Shown here one piece after another: positions 1 to 9,215 of a DNA stretch of 64,000 bases. The notes beneath the pieces were generated by a model that searched no databases, was not told the DNA's origin, and was given only the letters and a program-made list of their open reading frames with translations. Position numbers and translations under genes: made by a program. How positions within the stretch are numbered: the stretch's first letter is position 1; the number at the start of each line of letters is the position of its first letter. This DNA comes from Mariprofundus sp. NF (GTDB taxonomy: Bacteria; Pseudomonadota; Zetaproteobacteria; Mariprofundales; Mariprofundaceae). The DNA is taken from the NCBI RefSeq assembly GCF_013387455.1, contig NZ_VWNC01000004.1, positions 186,001 to 250,000 of the forward strand, in the 5' to 3' direction.

Positions 1-909
1 GAGCTCTATCTTCGCAAACGGCTGATTGCCAGGAATGGCCAGTCAGGCATGGGTTCAGACTGCCATGGTAAATATGGCACGGATGTTGTCATTGAAGTGC
101 CCATCGGCACGATTGTTAAGGATGAGGATGGTCATATCCTGGCTGATATGTCACACGATGGTGAGGAGTTTTTCGTCGCCCGTGGTGGCGCTGGCGGCAT
201 GGGTAATGCCCGCTTTGCAACCAGCACCAACCGTGCGCCGCGCTACTGCCAGCCCGGCATGGAGGGTGAACAGGGTATCCGTTATCTGGAGCTGAAGCTG
301 ATGGCTGATGTCGGTCTCGTTGGTCTGCCCAATGCAGGTAAATCCACACTGCTGGCTCGTATCTCCAATGCACGACCGAAGATTGCCGATTATCCGTTTA
401 CCACGATTAAACCGATGCTGGGGCAGGTATTTATGGATGATGGTGACGGTTTTGTCGTTGCTGATATTCCCGGCCTGATTGAAGGCGCCCATGAGGGCAA
501 AGGTCTGGGGCATCGCTTCCTGCGCCATATTGAACGCACCGCAGTGCTTCTGCATATGGTGGATGCAGCGTGTGAGGATGGCAAGCCGGTTCGCGAACAG
601 ATTGAAGAGATCAATGGTGAGTTGGAAGGTTATGGTGACGCCCTGCTCAACAAGCCGAAGTTGTTGGTGTTTAATAAATGTGATGCGCTGCTAGATGAAG
701 AGCGTGCAGCCATCGAAGAAGAGATTGCCACGATGGGCCTTGAGACCTATTTTATCTCGGCGGTAAGTGGCGAAGGGGTGCAGCTGCTTCTGCATCGTAT
801 TTATGAGCAGGTATTGAATCTGCGTGCCAGACTGGCCAAAGAGGCTGCTGACAAGGAAGCCGATAGAATAGAGGCGATTGAGGAGCTAAATGATTCGTTC
901 GAGGAGTGA
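1..909 (+). CDS. obgE: GTPase ObgE/CgtA, 5' end cut by window edge
   Basis: Obg is a ribosome-associated GTPase acting in late assembly of the 50S subunit and in stress control. The frame is open from base 1, so the gene starts before the window; about 302 codons are visible. The first visible residues belong to the glycine-rich Obg fold, followed by the G domain: G1 loop GLPNAGKST, switch region YPFTTIKPMLG, G3 DIPGLIEGAHEGKGLGHRFL, G4 NKCD and G5 SAVSG. The short acidic tail ends in SFEE. The last 20 bases overlap the start of proB, so the two are translationally coupled, a common Obg-ProB neighbourhood. The identification is secure; only the N-terminus is missing. Confidence 0.96.
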   Translation, partial: ELYLRKRLIARNGQSGMGSDCHGKYGTDVVIEVPIGTIVKDEDGHILADMSHDGEEFFVARGGAGGMGNARFATSTNRAPRYCQPGMEGEQGIRYLELKLMADVGLVGLPNAGKSTLLARISNARPKIADYPFTTIKPMLGQVFMDDGDGFVVADIPGLIEGAHEGKGLGHRFLRHIERTAVLLHMVDAACEDGKPVREQIEEINGELEGYGDALLNKPKLLVFNKCDALLDEERAAIEEEIATMGLETYFISAVSGEGVQLLLHRIYEQVLNLRARLAKEAADKEADRIEAIEELNDSFEE

Positions 910-2029
910 TCTGGGCCTTGCCCGCCGCGTTGTCGTGAAAATCGGCAGTTCACTGCTGGCCGATGAAAAGCATGGCATTCGTCAGGATGTCATTGATCGG
1001 GTGGTGGATGAGCTGCAGAGCTGCATGGGCAGTGGTGTGGATGTGGTGATGGTGACGTCAGGATCAGTTGCACTGGGTCGCGTGCAGTTGGGATGGTTGA
1101 ACCGCACCCTCTCGGTACATGAGAAGCAGGCTGCTGCTGCCATAGGCCAGCCTATGCTGATGAGCGCTTACGCCAAATCATTTGCCAGATACGGTAGAAC
1201 TGTGGCGCAGATGTTACTGACCAAGGATGATCTCAGGCACCGTCGTCGTTATCTCAACACCACCAATACCAGTGAAACACTCTTTTCTGCCGGTGTAGTA
1301 CCCATTGTGAATGAAAATGACACCGTGGTGGTGGCCGAGATCAAGTTTGGTGATAATGACTCACTCGGTGCACTGGTCAGTCTGGTGGTTGATGCCGATC
1401 TGCTGGTGATGCTGACCGATGTCGATGGCCTCTACGATAAAAACCCAACAAAACATGCCGATGCCAAACGTGTCGGTGTGATTGAACATCTCAACGAAGA
1501 GCATGTGGCGATGGCCGGTGATGCAGGCTCCGCATTTGGTACAGGTGGTATGGGCAGTAAAATTTCTGCAGCCCGTGTAGCTACCACAGGCGGTGTATCC
1601 GCAGCCATTATCAGTGGCAAAGAGTCTGGTAAATTAACGCGCCTGCTGGCTGGCGAGGATGAGGGTACGCTGTTTCTCTGCGGCGTGGACAGGTGGACGC
1701 GGCGCAAACACTGGATTCTGGAGGTGCTCTCACCCAAGGGCGAGATTCATGTTGATGCTGGAGCTGAGCAGGCCATTGTGGGCAAAGGCAGTAGCCTGTT
1801 GCCTGTTGGCGTGAAAGCAGTGAGTGGCCGCTTTGATAAGGGTGAGTGCGTAGAGATTGTCGGTGCTGAGGGTGTGATTGCGCGCGGGTTGTGTAACTAT
1901 ACCTCTGAAGAGTTGAAGCGGATTATGGGACATGCCAGTAGTGACATTGAATCCATTCTGGGTTACCGCGATTTCTCAGCGGTGATTCATCGTGACAATC
2001 TGGTGTTGTGCAGAGAGGAAGCTGATTGA
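890..2029 (+). CDS. proB: Glutamate 5-kinase
   Basis: Catalyses ATP-dependent phosphorylation of glutamate to glutamyl 5-phosphate, the first step of proline synthesis. At 379 residues it has the full two-domain form: an amino acid kinase domain (VVVKIGSSLL near the N-terminus, then VNENDTV, FGDNDSLGALVS and the GTGGMGSKISAA motif) and a C-terminal PUA domain from about residue 280 (VDAGAEQAIVGKGSSLLPVG). The ATG lies inside obgE, with GAGGAG just upstream. The next enzyme of the pathway, proA, follows after 42 bases, so proBA is transcribed as a unit. Confidence 0.97.
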   Translation: MIRSRSDLGLARRVVVKIGSSLLADEKHGIRQDVIDRVVDELQSCMGSGVDVVMVTSGSVALGRVQLGWLNRTLSVHEKQAAAAIGQPMLMSAYAKSFARYGRTVAQMLLTKDDLRHRRRYLNTTNTSETLFSAGVVPIVNENDTVVVAEIKFGDNDSLGALVSLVVDADLLVMLTDVDGLYDKNPTKHADAKRVGVIEHLNEEHVAMAGDAGSAFGTGGMGSKISAARVATTGGVSAAIISGKESGKLTRLLAGEDEGTLFLCGVDRWTRRKHWILEVLSPKGEIHVDAGAEQAIVGKGSSLLPVGVKAVSGRFDKGECVEIVGAEGVIARGLCNYTSEELKRIMGHASSDIESILGYRDFSAVIHRDNLVLCREEAD

Positions 2030-2071
2030 TCTGAACCGATATTGTTCAGAAAGATTCGGGAGTGAACGAGC

Positions 2072-3340
2072 ATGGAAGTAGATGCGACAAATATGATCAA
2101 TACGCTGGGCAAGCAGGCGCGGATTGCAGCCAAAGCGATGCGTATGGCCAATACCAGTGCCAAAAACAGAGCGCTGACACTGGCTGCAGCGGTGATGCGG
2201 CGTGAGATGAAAGAGATTATCGCAGCCAATGCGCTGGATATGAAGGCCGCTGATGAGAATGGCCTTGATGCAGCAATGAAAGATCGCCTGATGCTCAATG
2301 GCGATCGTGTTGAGGCGATGGCTGAAGGTCTTGAGCAGATTGCTGCCCTGCCTGATCCTGTTGGTGCAGTGGACAATTTAAACTATCGCCCGTCCGGCAT
2401 TCAGATCGGTCATATGCGCGTGCCTCTGGGCGTGATTGGTATTATCTATGAGTCGCGCCCTAATGTGACCGCTGATGCGGCAGGGCTCTGCCTGAAGTCG
2501 GGTAATGCGGTGATTCTGCGTGGTGGTTCTGAAGCGATTCACTCCAATCGTGCCATAGCTGCATGTCTGCGTCGTGCCTTGGTGGATAGCGGCCTTTCAC
2601 AGGATGCGATTCAGCTGATTGATTCAACCGATCGGGCTCTGGTTGGCGCCCTGCTGAAGAGCGAGAAGTATGTCGATGTGATTATTCCGCGTGGTGGTAA
2701 GTCACTGATTGAGCGCGTATCAGCCGAATCACGCGTACCGGTGATCAAACATCTCGATGGCATCTGCCATGTCTATGTGGACAGGGCAGCCAAAGCTGAG
2801 ATGGCCGTGGAGATTGCCGTCAATGCCAAGACCCATCGCTATGGTGTCTGCAATGCGATGGAGACACTGCTGATTCACCGTGATGTGGCAGCCAATACTG
2901 TGCAGGCTCTGGTTCAGGCAATGCTTGATAAGGGTGTTGAGGTGCGCGGGTGTGCGCAGACGCGTGAGCTGTGTGCCGGCATGGATGTGAAGATCGCTAC
3001 GGATGAGGATTGGGCGACTGAATACCTGGCACCGATTCTGTCGGTGCGCATGGTTGATTCACTCGATGCCGCAGTGGATCACATCGCCACCTACAGCTCG
3101 GATCACACCGAAACGATTGTCACCGAGGATTATGAGGCGGGCAGCCGCTTCCTGCGCGAGGTGGATTCATCTTCCGTGATGTGGAATGCCAGCACCCGTT
3201 TTGCCGATGGTTTTGAGTATGGTCTGGGTGCAGAGATCGGTATCTCTACTGATCGCCTGCATGTGCGCGGCCCTGTTGGGCTTGAGGGTTTGACGACGCA
3301 GAAGTGGATTGTTTACGGCCATGGCGAAGTCAGGAAGTAA
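2072..3340 (+). CDS. proA: Gamma-glutamyl phosphate reductase
   Basis: Reduces glutamyl 5-phosphate to glutamate semialdehyde with NADPH, the second step of proline synthesis. The 422-residue length is normal. Family landmarks are [46 protein letters not shown] with the catalytic-cysteine region [17 protein letters not shown], and the C-terminal [22 protein letters not shown]. The protein begins with a slightly extended N-terminus; the ATG at 2072 follows a GGGAGTGA sequence. It is downstream of proB and is followed by a small inverted-repeat element before nadD. Confidence 0.97.
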   Translation: MEVDATNMINTLGKQARIAAKAMRMANTSAKNRALTLAAAVMRREMKEIIAANALDMKAADENGLDAAMKDRLMLNGDRVEAMAEGLEQIAALPDPVGAVDNLNYRPSGIQIGHMRVPLGVIGIIYESRPNVTADAAGLCLKSGNAVILRGGSEAIHSNRAIAACLRRALVDSGLSQDAIQLIDSTDRALVGALLKSEKYVDVIIPRGGKSLIERVSAESRVPVIKHLDGICHVYVDRAAKAEMAVEIAVNAKTHRYGVCNAMETLLIHRDVAANTVQALVQAMLDKGVEVRGCAQTRELCAGMDVKIATDEDWATEYLAPILSVRMVDSLDAAVDHIATYSSDHTETIVTEDYEAGSRFLREVDSSSVMWNASTRFADGFEYGLGAEIGISTDRLHVRGPVGLEGLTTQKWIVYGHGEVRK

Positions 3341-3375
3341 GTCGAGGAAGTGCTATCAGCGTTGAAAACCGTTTT

Positions 3376-3447
3376 ACCACGAAGATCACGAAGGGCACAG
3401 AGAGCAGCATGACAGCTCATCTTCGTGTACTTCGAGATCTTCGTGGT
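3376..3447. repeat. Intergenic inverted-repeat element (first of three related copies)
   Basis: Between proA and nadD the arms ACCACGAAGATC (3376-3387) and GATCTTCGTGGT (3436-3447) are perfect reverse complements, and a second pair (ACGAAG / CTTCGT) lies inside them. The folded structure would place its base about 17 bases from the nadD ATG. Elements of the same general style (ACCGCAAAGGACGC-like arms) occur at 30037-30190 and 43182-43325, also inside operons. No coding potential is seen. Confidence 0.7.
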
Positions 3448-3463
3448 GCAAGGATGAAATGAG

Positions 3464-4099
3464 ATGGAGTTGGATAGGCGACACATTGGCCTGTTCGGTG
3501 GCACATTTGATCCGCCGCACAATGGCCATGTGGCGCTGGTTGAGGCGGGATTGAAGGTGATGGGGCTGGATGAGATTCTGGTGATTCCGGCGGAGCCGGT
3601 GCATCGGTCGCTTTCCGGTCGCGCTGATGGTGTGAAGCGTTTAAGTTGGCTGCAGGCTGTTTTTGCCGCCAATGCGGCTGTTACCGTGGTTGATTGGGAA
3701 GTGGTGCGTGGCCGACCTGTTGCAGCGATTGAAACGTTGCGGGAGTTTCGCGATGCTAATCCGGAGACTGTGCCGTGGTTGATGCTAGGTGCTGATGCAT
3801 GGGCAGGGTTGCAGAGTTGGCGTGAATATCCGGCTCATCTGCAGTTGTGCAATGTGGCTGTGTTTGCCCGTCAGGGCATGGATGCTGAGATGAGTGAGCA
3901 TGAAGGCTGGCAGCAGGTGAATCTCTGCAGCTGGCGTGAGTGTGAGACTCCGGGCCACTGCTGTTATCTGCAGGTGGAGCTGCCTGATATCTCGGCTACA
4001 GCATTGCGCCGGGATGCAGAGATGGGACACTCACTTGCAGGGCGAGTGCCTGAACAGGTGATCAGCCGGATTGAGAAGAGTTATCAGATCGTGGATTGA
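3464..4099 (+). CDS. nadD: Nicotinate-nucleotide adenylyltransferase
   Basis: Transfers AMP from ATP to nicotinate mononucleotide to give deamido-NAD in NAD synthesis. The N-terminal nucleotidyltransferase signature GGTFDPPHNGH is intact, VIPAEPVHR follows, and the C-terminal ISATALRR corresponds to the ISST-type motif (second serine changed). The 211-residue length matches the family. It opens the nadD-rsfS-rlmH-envC-ctpA series found in many proteobacteria. The ATG at 3464 was chosen because the GGTFDP motif then sits at the usual distance from the start. Confidence 0.95.
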   Translation: MELDRRHIGLFGGTFDPPHNGHVALVEAGLKVMGLDEILVIPAEPVHRSLSGRADGVKRLSWLQAVFAANAAVTVVDWEVVRGRPVAAIETLREFRDANPETVPWLMLGADAWAGLQSWREYPAHLQLCNVAVFARQGMDAEMSEHEGWQQVNLCSWRECETPGHCCYLQVELPDISATALRRDAEMGHSLAGRVPEQVISRIEKSYQIVD

Positions 4100-4141
4100 G
4101 GAGCTCTGATTAAGTCAGAAGTTTCTATTTAAGGAGAAGTT

Positions 4142-4513
4142 GTGGTTGAAGTGGTAGCAAAAGATAACGAGAGATTTGAGAAGATGACTGCAGCGCTGGT
4201 AGCGGCGCTGGAGGATAAAAAAGCACAGGATGTTCTGGTGATTGATGTGCGCGGACGCTGTGATTTTGCTGATCGGTTTGTCGTCGCTAGTGGCCGTTCA
4301 GGTCGCCAGATTAAGGCGCTATCCCAGTCTGTATCAGAAGTGGCGCACGACTATGGGCTGCCAGCCAAGGTGGAAGGGCTGGAGGCGATGGAGTGGCTGC
4401 TGGTTGATATGGGGGACATTGTTGTACACCTCTTTCTGCCTGAAGTACGTGAGAGCTTTCAGCTTGAGCGGTTGTGGCGTGTTCCTCACAAGGATACTGA
4501 CGCAGCATCGTGA
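4142..4513 (+). CDS. rsfS: Ribosomal silencing factor RsfS (Iojap/DUF143)
   Basis: RsfS binds ribosomal protein uL14 on the large subunit and blocks subunit joining when nutrients are scarce. The 123-residue protein shows the family pattern VLVIDVRGRCDFADRFVVASGRS early and EGLEAMEWLLVDMGDIVVHLF in the second half. Translation starts at GTG 4142, preceded by a good AAGGAG. The stop overlaps the start of rlmH (GTGA), as in many genomes where rsfS and rlmH are adjacent. Confidence 0.94.
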   Translation: MVEVVAKDNERFEKMTAALVAALEDKKAQDVLVIDVRGRCDFADRFVVASGRSGRQIKALSQSVSEVAHDYGLPAKVEGLEAMEWLLVDMGDIVVHLFLPEVRESFQLERLWRVPHKDTDAAS

Positions 4514-4959
4514 AGTTACGCCTGCTGGTAGTCGGACGCGGTTCTCGCGAACTCTCCGATTTCGAGGACCGTTTTCTCGAACGGTTGAAACCCTTTGCGC
4601 CCTGTCAGGTTGTCGAACTACCGGAGGGGCGTGGTAAGCAGGTCTCCCAGCGTAAGCAGGAGGAGGCGAAGCAGATTCTGAAACAGGTTAAGCCGGGTTT
4701 TGTACTCTTTGATGAGCACGGCTCGTTGCATGGTAGTAAACAGTGGGCCTCTTATATGGCGAGGCTACCCGGTGATGCGCAGCAGGATTTTGTCATTGGT
4801 GGTGCTGATGGTGTTTCCGATGAGGTGCGCAGAGCCGCCGGAGCCTGTTGGAGCCTTTCCAAACTGACACTGCCGCACCAGCTGGTTCGGGCCATGGTGC
4901 TTGAGCAGCTATACCGGGCATTTACCATTATTCAGGGCCATCCTTACCACCGCGTATGA
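4510..4959 (+). CDS. rlmH: 23S rRNA (pseudouridine1915-N3)-methyltransferase RlmH
   Basis: A SPOUT methyltransferase that N3-methylates pseudouridine 1915 in helix 69 of 23S rRNA. The 149-residue protein has the family N-terminus KLRLLVVGRG, the cofactor-binding IGGADGVSDEVR knot segment and the C-terminal LPHQLVRAMVLEQLYRAF followed by the terminal GHPYHRV. It starts at GTG 4510 overlapping the rsfS stop, and its own stop overlaps the next start (ATGA), so translation of the three genes is probably coupled. Confidence 0.96.
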   Translation: MKLRLLVVGRGSRELSDFEDRFLERLKPFAPCQVVELPEGRGKQVSQRKQEEAKQILKQVKPGFVLFDEHGSLHGSKQWASYMARLPGDAQQDFVIGGADGVSDEVRRAAGACWSLSKLTLPHQLVRAMVLEQLYRAFTIIQGHPYHRV

Positions 4960-6119
4960 GATATCGCTGGCGTTTTTCCCCTCTTATTCTGTTGGTGCTG
5001 TTGCTATCGTGCTCTGCAACGGATGAGGCTGTTGCAGCAGATGCAGTGGCCCAGTCAAAAATCGAGAAAATTAAAACTGAACGGCAGCGTTTGAACCGGG
5101 TACGTAGCCAGCTTGAGGGGCAGATGGGTAGCATCGGTCGTGAGCTGCGTAAGCTGGACTCAGCCCTGATTGAGGCGCGCAAGGCCAGTCGTAGTGTGCA
5201 GACGCAGGTGCGAACTTCAGACAAGCGACTTGCTGAATTGAAAAGGCAGCGCAGCCAGTTGCAGGCAAGCATTAAAGCGCTGAAAAAGCTGATGCTGGAT
5301 GAGACCGTGGCTGCCTGGCAGCGCAGCAGTCGTTCATCGGAGTGGATGGGCATTTTTACCGGTGTGCCGGTCAGTGATATTCCACATCGTCGTTATCTGC
5401 TGAATGTGGTGATGCACTCGCAAGAACAGGATCGCCACACCTATATCAAATCGGTAAAAGAGCTGGCACAGGTTGAGATCGACCTTCAACAGCAGCGCGA
5501 TCAGCTTGAGGTATTGCAGCAGCAGCGGCTACAGGTTGAACAGGAGCTGGCTGCCCGTGTGAGTGATAAACGCGGCATGCTCAATCGGGTACGCCAGGAG
5601 GTTGCCTCGAAAAAGAGCCGCGACCTGCAGCTGGCGCGTGAAGAGAAGGCGCTGCTGCGGCTGCTTGATGATATGAGTGAAGGGCTGCTGGCGATTGAGA
5701 AGTCATCAACCTCAGATCAGCAGATTCGTAAACGCAAAGGTCGTCTGAAGTGGCCACTACCGGGCAAGATCGTTGCAAGTTTTGGCTCTCGTCCTTCACC
5801 CTCGATGCCGACCCTGCAGGGGGTACAGCTCAAGCCGAAATCGAATTTTCGTGAAGTGCGAGCCATGGCAGCAGGGCAGGTGCGTTATGCCGACTGGTTC
5901 GGCGGTTTCGGGCTGATGACCATTGTTGATTATGGCGATGGCCTGCTCGGTGTTTATGCCCATAATGATGTGCTCTACAAGCAGCTGGGTGACTGGGTGG
6001 AGGAGAATGAGACGATTGCTGATGCAGGCAGCACTGGCTGGATCAACAACGTAGCCGTCTATTTCGAAATCAGGGATCGCGGCAAAGCCGTAGATCCGAA
6101 ACGCTGGTGTCGGCGCTGA
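4956..6119 (+). CDS. EnvC-like murein hydrolase activator (degenerate LytM/M23)
   Basis: Periplasmic protein of 387 residues: N-terminal export signal (hydrophobic LILLVLLLS, then a cysteine that could be a lipidation site although the lipobox LLSC is imperfect), a long coiled coil from about residue 30 to 250, and a C-terminal M23/LytM fold. The zinc ligands of active M23 peptidases are missing: the HxGxD position reads QGVQL and the HxHFE position reads VYFEIR. This is the pattern of EnvC, which activates the division amidases AmiA/AmiB rather than cutting peptidoglycan itself. It lies between rlmH and ctpA, a position EnvC-like genes often occupy. Confidence 0.85.
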   Translation: MRYRWRFSPLILLVLLLSCSATDEAVAADAVAQSKIEKIKTERQRLNRVRSQLEGQMGSIGRELRKLDSALIEARKASRSVQTQVRTSDKRLAELKRQRSQLQASIKALKKLMLDETVAAWQRSSRSSEWMGIFTGVPVSDIPHRRYLLNVVMHSQEQDRHTYIKSVKELAQVEIDLQQQRDQLEVLQQQRLQVEQELAARVSDKRGMLNRVRQEVASKKSRDLQLAREEKALLRLLDDMSEGLLAIEKSSTSDQQIRKRKGRLKWPLPGKIVASFGSRPSPSMPTLQGVQLKPKSNFREVRAMAAGQVRYADWFGGFGLMTIVDYGDGLLGVYAHNDVLYKQLGDWVEENETIADAGSTGWINNVAVYFEIRDRGKAVDPKRWCRR

Positions 6120-6249
6120 TCGACTGGCATGCTGCTGGCTGATACAGGGATGGAGTCAGGAGCCAGCTGTGATATTTACTCAGTCTGAGCTGTAGTACGG
6201 TGAAAAGAGAAACGATAATCCACCCTGTGCAGGGTTTATGGAGAAAGGT

Positions 6250-7575
6250 ATGTCTTTGAAGTTTCGTCGAATAATTTTGGGCGTAGGCGCTATAGCTCTA
6301 CTGAGCGTGGGCGTGATGGCCTGGCAGCCGGGTAGCGATGGCTACCGTCAGGCCAATGCCGCCACCGATTATCAACAGCTGCAGAAGTTTTCGCAGGTGA
6401 TGGAGATGGTGCGTCAGGCCTATGTCGAAGAGGTTAGTGATGAGAAGCTGATCGAGGGGGCGCTCTCGGGTATGCTCTTAAGTCTTGATCCCCACTCCAC
6501 CTACCTTGATAAAGAGATGTACAAGCAGATGAATGTCGATACCAAGGGCGAGTTCGGAGGTCTGGGTATTGAGATTCAGTCGGCTGAAGGTGGTATTCGC
6601 ATTGTCTCTCCGATTGAGGACACACCTGCTGATCGGGCCGGAGTTAAAGCCGGTGATCTGATCATCAAGATTGATGAGGATCTGGCGCGTGATATGTCGC
6701 TGATGGAAGCGGTGAAGAAGATGCGCGGTAAACCGGGCACCAGTATTATGCTGACGATATTCCGTGAAGGTGAGAATGCGCCGCTTGAGGTGAAGATCAC
6801 CCGCGCTGTTATCAAGGTGAACTCGGTGAAGAGCGATATGCTGGCTCCCGGTTATGCCTATCTGCGTATTACCCAGTTTCAGCAACCCACTGTACAGCTG
6901 CTATCCAAACAGATTCGAGAGCTAAAGAAACGTGCCGGTGGCACACTCTCCGGTGCAGTGCTTGATCTGCGCAACAATCCCGGTGGCCTGCTCAATCAGG
7001 CGGTAGCTGTATCCGACCTCTTCCTTGAGAAAGGCAATATTGTCAGTACCAAATCACGGGCTGGTAAGAGCCTCTCCTTTGATGCCGAGCCGGGTGACAT
7101 TCTTCAAGGGCTGCCGATGGTGGTGCTGATGAATAACGGTTCAGCCTCAGCTTCCGAAATTGTTGGTGGTGCACTGCAGGATCATCATCGTGCCATCGTG
7201 ATGGGCACCAAATCTTTTGGTAAAGGCTCTGTACAGTCGGTTGTGCCATTGAACGACGGTACCGCCATCAAGGTGACCACTGCGCTCTACTACACACCGA
7301 GCGGGCGCTCTATTCAGGCTACGGGCATTGATCCGGATATTCTGGTCGAGCAGGTCGTATTGAAAAGGGATGAAGAGGCCAATAAGCGTGCCTCCAATTC
7401 GGTTTCAGAGGCCAATCTGAAAGGCCATCTCGCCAACGGCAACGGTAAAAAGAAGAAGGTGAAAGAGGAGATGGGTGAAGGGCCGAGTGAAGTGATGCAG
7501 GAACGACTGAAGCTTGATACCCAGTTGCAGCGCGCACTGGATCTGCTCAGAGGATTGCATGTACTTCGCGGTTAA
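6250..7575 (+). CDS. ctpA: Carboxyl-terminal processing protease (S41 family)
   Basis: Periplasmic serine protease with a signal anchor (RRIILGVGAIALLSVGVMAW), a PDZ domain (GGLGIEI through LTIFREG) and the S41 catalytic domain. The catalytic pair is visible as the serine in NNGSASASEIVGG and the lysine in GTKSFGKGSVQ. A Lys/Glu-rich stretch near the C-terminus (KKKKVKEE) follows the protease domain. An in-frame ATG exists at 6238, but GGAGAAAGG lies just before the ATG at 6250, which is therefore preferred (441 residues). A short perfect hairpin (6222-6235) sits before the start. Likely substrates are periplasmic peptidoglycan hydrolases or other tail-processed proteins. Confidence 0.94.
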   Translation: MSLKFRRIILGVGAIALLSVGVMAWQPGSDGYRQANAATDYQQLQKFSQVMEMVRQAYVEEVSDEKLIEGALSGMLLSLDPHSTYLDKEMYKQMNVDTKGEFGGLGIEIQSAEGGIRIVSPIEDTPADRAGVKAGDLIIKIDEDLARDMSLMEAVKKMRGKPGTSIMLTIFREGENAPLEVKITRAVIKVNSVKSDMLAPGYAYLRITQFQQPTVQLLSKQIRELKKRAGGTLSGAVLDLRNNPGGLLNQAVAVSDLFLEKGNIVSTKSRAGKSLSFDAEPGDILQGLPMVVLMNNGSASASEIVGGALQDHHRAIVMGTKSFGKGSVQSVVPLNDGTAIKVTTALYYTPSGRSIQATGIDPDILVEQVVLKRDEEANKRASNSVSEANLKGHLANGNGKKKKVKEEMGEGPSEVMQERLKLDTQLQRALDLLRGLHVLRG

Positions 7576-7620
7576 CGCGTTGTTAACCAAGGCTGCCAGA
7601 TCCACGAACCTGATCACATT

Positions 7621-8553
7621 ATGAGTCGTAAAAAACAACTGCCCAAGTGGTTGGCGCTGCTTCTGGTTTTGCTGCTGGGGCTACTTCTGATCATCACGAT
7701 CCTGAAACCTTCAGATCAAAACAGTAGATCCGGAGTTAAGCTTAATAGCTATGTTGAGAAACCGGTTTTGCCGATCTCACCTCTGCCTGAAGTGGTGCCT
7801 GAGGTCGTGGTTGAACCGCTGGAACTGCCTCTGCTGCAGCGCGTGGAATCAGGCCTTGCTCTTGTGATTGATGATGTCGGCTATGATATGCCTGCACTGC
7901 GGCGTATTCTCAATCTCTCCATACCTGTAGCGATTGCTGTGATCCCTGATGCACCCTATGCAGAAGCTTCGGCAACGCTGGCCCATGAGCATGGTCAGAT
8001 GGTGATGCTGCATCTTCCGATGGAGCCCTCATCGGAGAAGTACCGCAAAAAAATGACCCCCTATTTCCTGCATGAAAAAATGGACAGACAACTGCTGCGT
8101 GAGACCTTTCTTAAAGGGCTTGCACAGGTGCCCTATGTTGAAGGGGTCAACAACCATATGGGTTCATATCTGACCGAAAAGTCAGAATCGATGCGCTGGG
8201 TGATGCAGCTCTGCCGTGAGAAAGAGCTCTTTTTTATCGACTCCAAAACCAGCCCTAAAAGTGTCGCTGCCGATATGGCACAAGCGCTGGATGTGTCGTG
8301 GGCATCCAGACAGATCTTTCTCGATCACGATCTGGCACCCGAAGCGATGCAGGCAGCCTGGCAGAAGGCAGAAGCCTGCCTGGCCAAGGGCTATCGCTGT
8401 GTGGTGATTGGTCATCCGCATAAAGAGACGGTGGCATTTCTTGAGGCGCAGTTCAGTTCTACAGGTCTGGATTCACTGATTCCTGTTGCGCAACTGTTGC
8501 GTGGTGGCGACGCTGCGGTGCAGGCACAATTAACAGCTGAGGAGCGCTTGTAA
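7621..8553 (+). CDS. Divergent polysaccharide deacetylase family protein (YibQ-like)
   Basis: A 310-residue protein with one N-terminal membrane anchor (LALLLVLLLGLLLIITIL), a proline-rich linker and a NodB-related domain: LALVIDDVGYDM, AIAVIPDAPYA, MLHLPMEP, GVNNHMGSYLT and FIDSKTS. This is the divergent polysaccharide deacetylase family, whose members are found next to EnvC and CtpA in many proteobacteria, as here. The conserved Asp and His residues resemble metal ligands of the deacetylase fold, but the enzymatic activity is not established for the family. No clear ribosome-binding site precedes the ATG at 7621. Confidence 0.86.
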   Translation: MSRKKQLPKWLALLLVLLLGLLLIITILKPSDQNSRSGVKLNSYVEKPVLPISPLPEVVPEVVVEPLELPLLQRVESGLALVIDDVGYDMPALRRILNLSIPVAIAVIPDAPYAEASATLAHEHGQMVMLHLPMEPSSEKYRKKMTPYFLHEKMDRQLLRETFLKGLAQVPYVEGVNNHMGSYLTEKSESMRWVMQLCREKELFFIDSKTSPKSVAADMAQALDVSWASRQIFLDHDLAPEAMQAAWQKAEACLAKGYRCVVIGHPHKETVAFLEAQFSSTGLDSLIPVAQLLRGGDAAVQAQLTAEERL

Positions 8554-9161
8554 TGGCTGCGCTGCGCAGATATCTGCTGGCAGGCATTGTTGCACTTGCT
8601 CCCATTCTGGTTACCGTTGCACTGATCAACTGGTTGATCGAACTCTCTGATTCGGCGGTTGCCATGCTGCCGCCTGAATATCGCCCTGAGACTCTGTTTG
8701 GCGTTGATATCCCGGGGCTTGGCATCCTGCTGGCCGTTCTGTTTATTATTATTATCGGCATGGTCACAACCCATTTTGTCGGCAATCAGCTGATGCGCCT
8801 GTTCAATCGAATCATGGAGCGCATTCCGCTGGTACGAACGATTTATAAGGCGACCCGTCAGCTCTTTGAGGCCACGCTAAGTGATAGTTCCAAAGCTTTT
8901 GAGCGGGTGGTCATGGTTCCATTTCCCGACAGATCAACCATGGTGATCGGTTTTGTCACCGGTGAGATGGAAGTTGCGATGCATGGTGCCCGGCAGCAGC
9001 GCATCTCGGTCTTTGTTCCTTCGACACCTGTGCCAACTACGGGCTGGTTACTCTTTGTCGAGTTGTCTGAAGTTGTTGCCCTTGATATGAGTGTGGAGGA
9101 GGGCATGAAACTGGTGCTTTCCGGCGGTACTCTGCCAGCTGTAAACAGTGAAAAAACGTGA
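8553..9161 (+). CDS. DUF502 family membrane protein
   Basis: A 202-residue protein with two hydrophobic segments near the N-terminus (LLAGIVALAPILVTVALINWL and GLGILLAVLFIIIIGMVTTHFV), followed by the DUF502 core ERIPLVRTIYKATRQLFE, VVMVPFPDRSTMVIGFVTGE and PTTGWLLFV. Function is unknown for the family. Its start overlaps the stop of the deacetylase-like gene (TAATG), so the two are co-translated. Confidence 0.88.
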   Translation: MAALRRYLLAGIVALAPILVTVALINWLIELSDSAVAMLPPEYRPETLFGVDIPGLGILLAVLFIIIIGMVTTHFVGNQLMRLFNRIMERIPLVRTIYKATRQLFEATLSDSSKAFERVVMVPFPDRSTMVIGFVTGEMEVAMHGARQQRISVFVPSTPVPTTGWLLFVELSEVVALDMSVEEGMKLVLSGGTLPAVNSEKT

Positions 9162-9215
9162 GTTAACAACGCAGATAGAACTTGTTCCTTTTTTGAATGC
9201 CGTTACGATGTTCGC

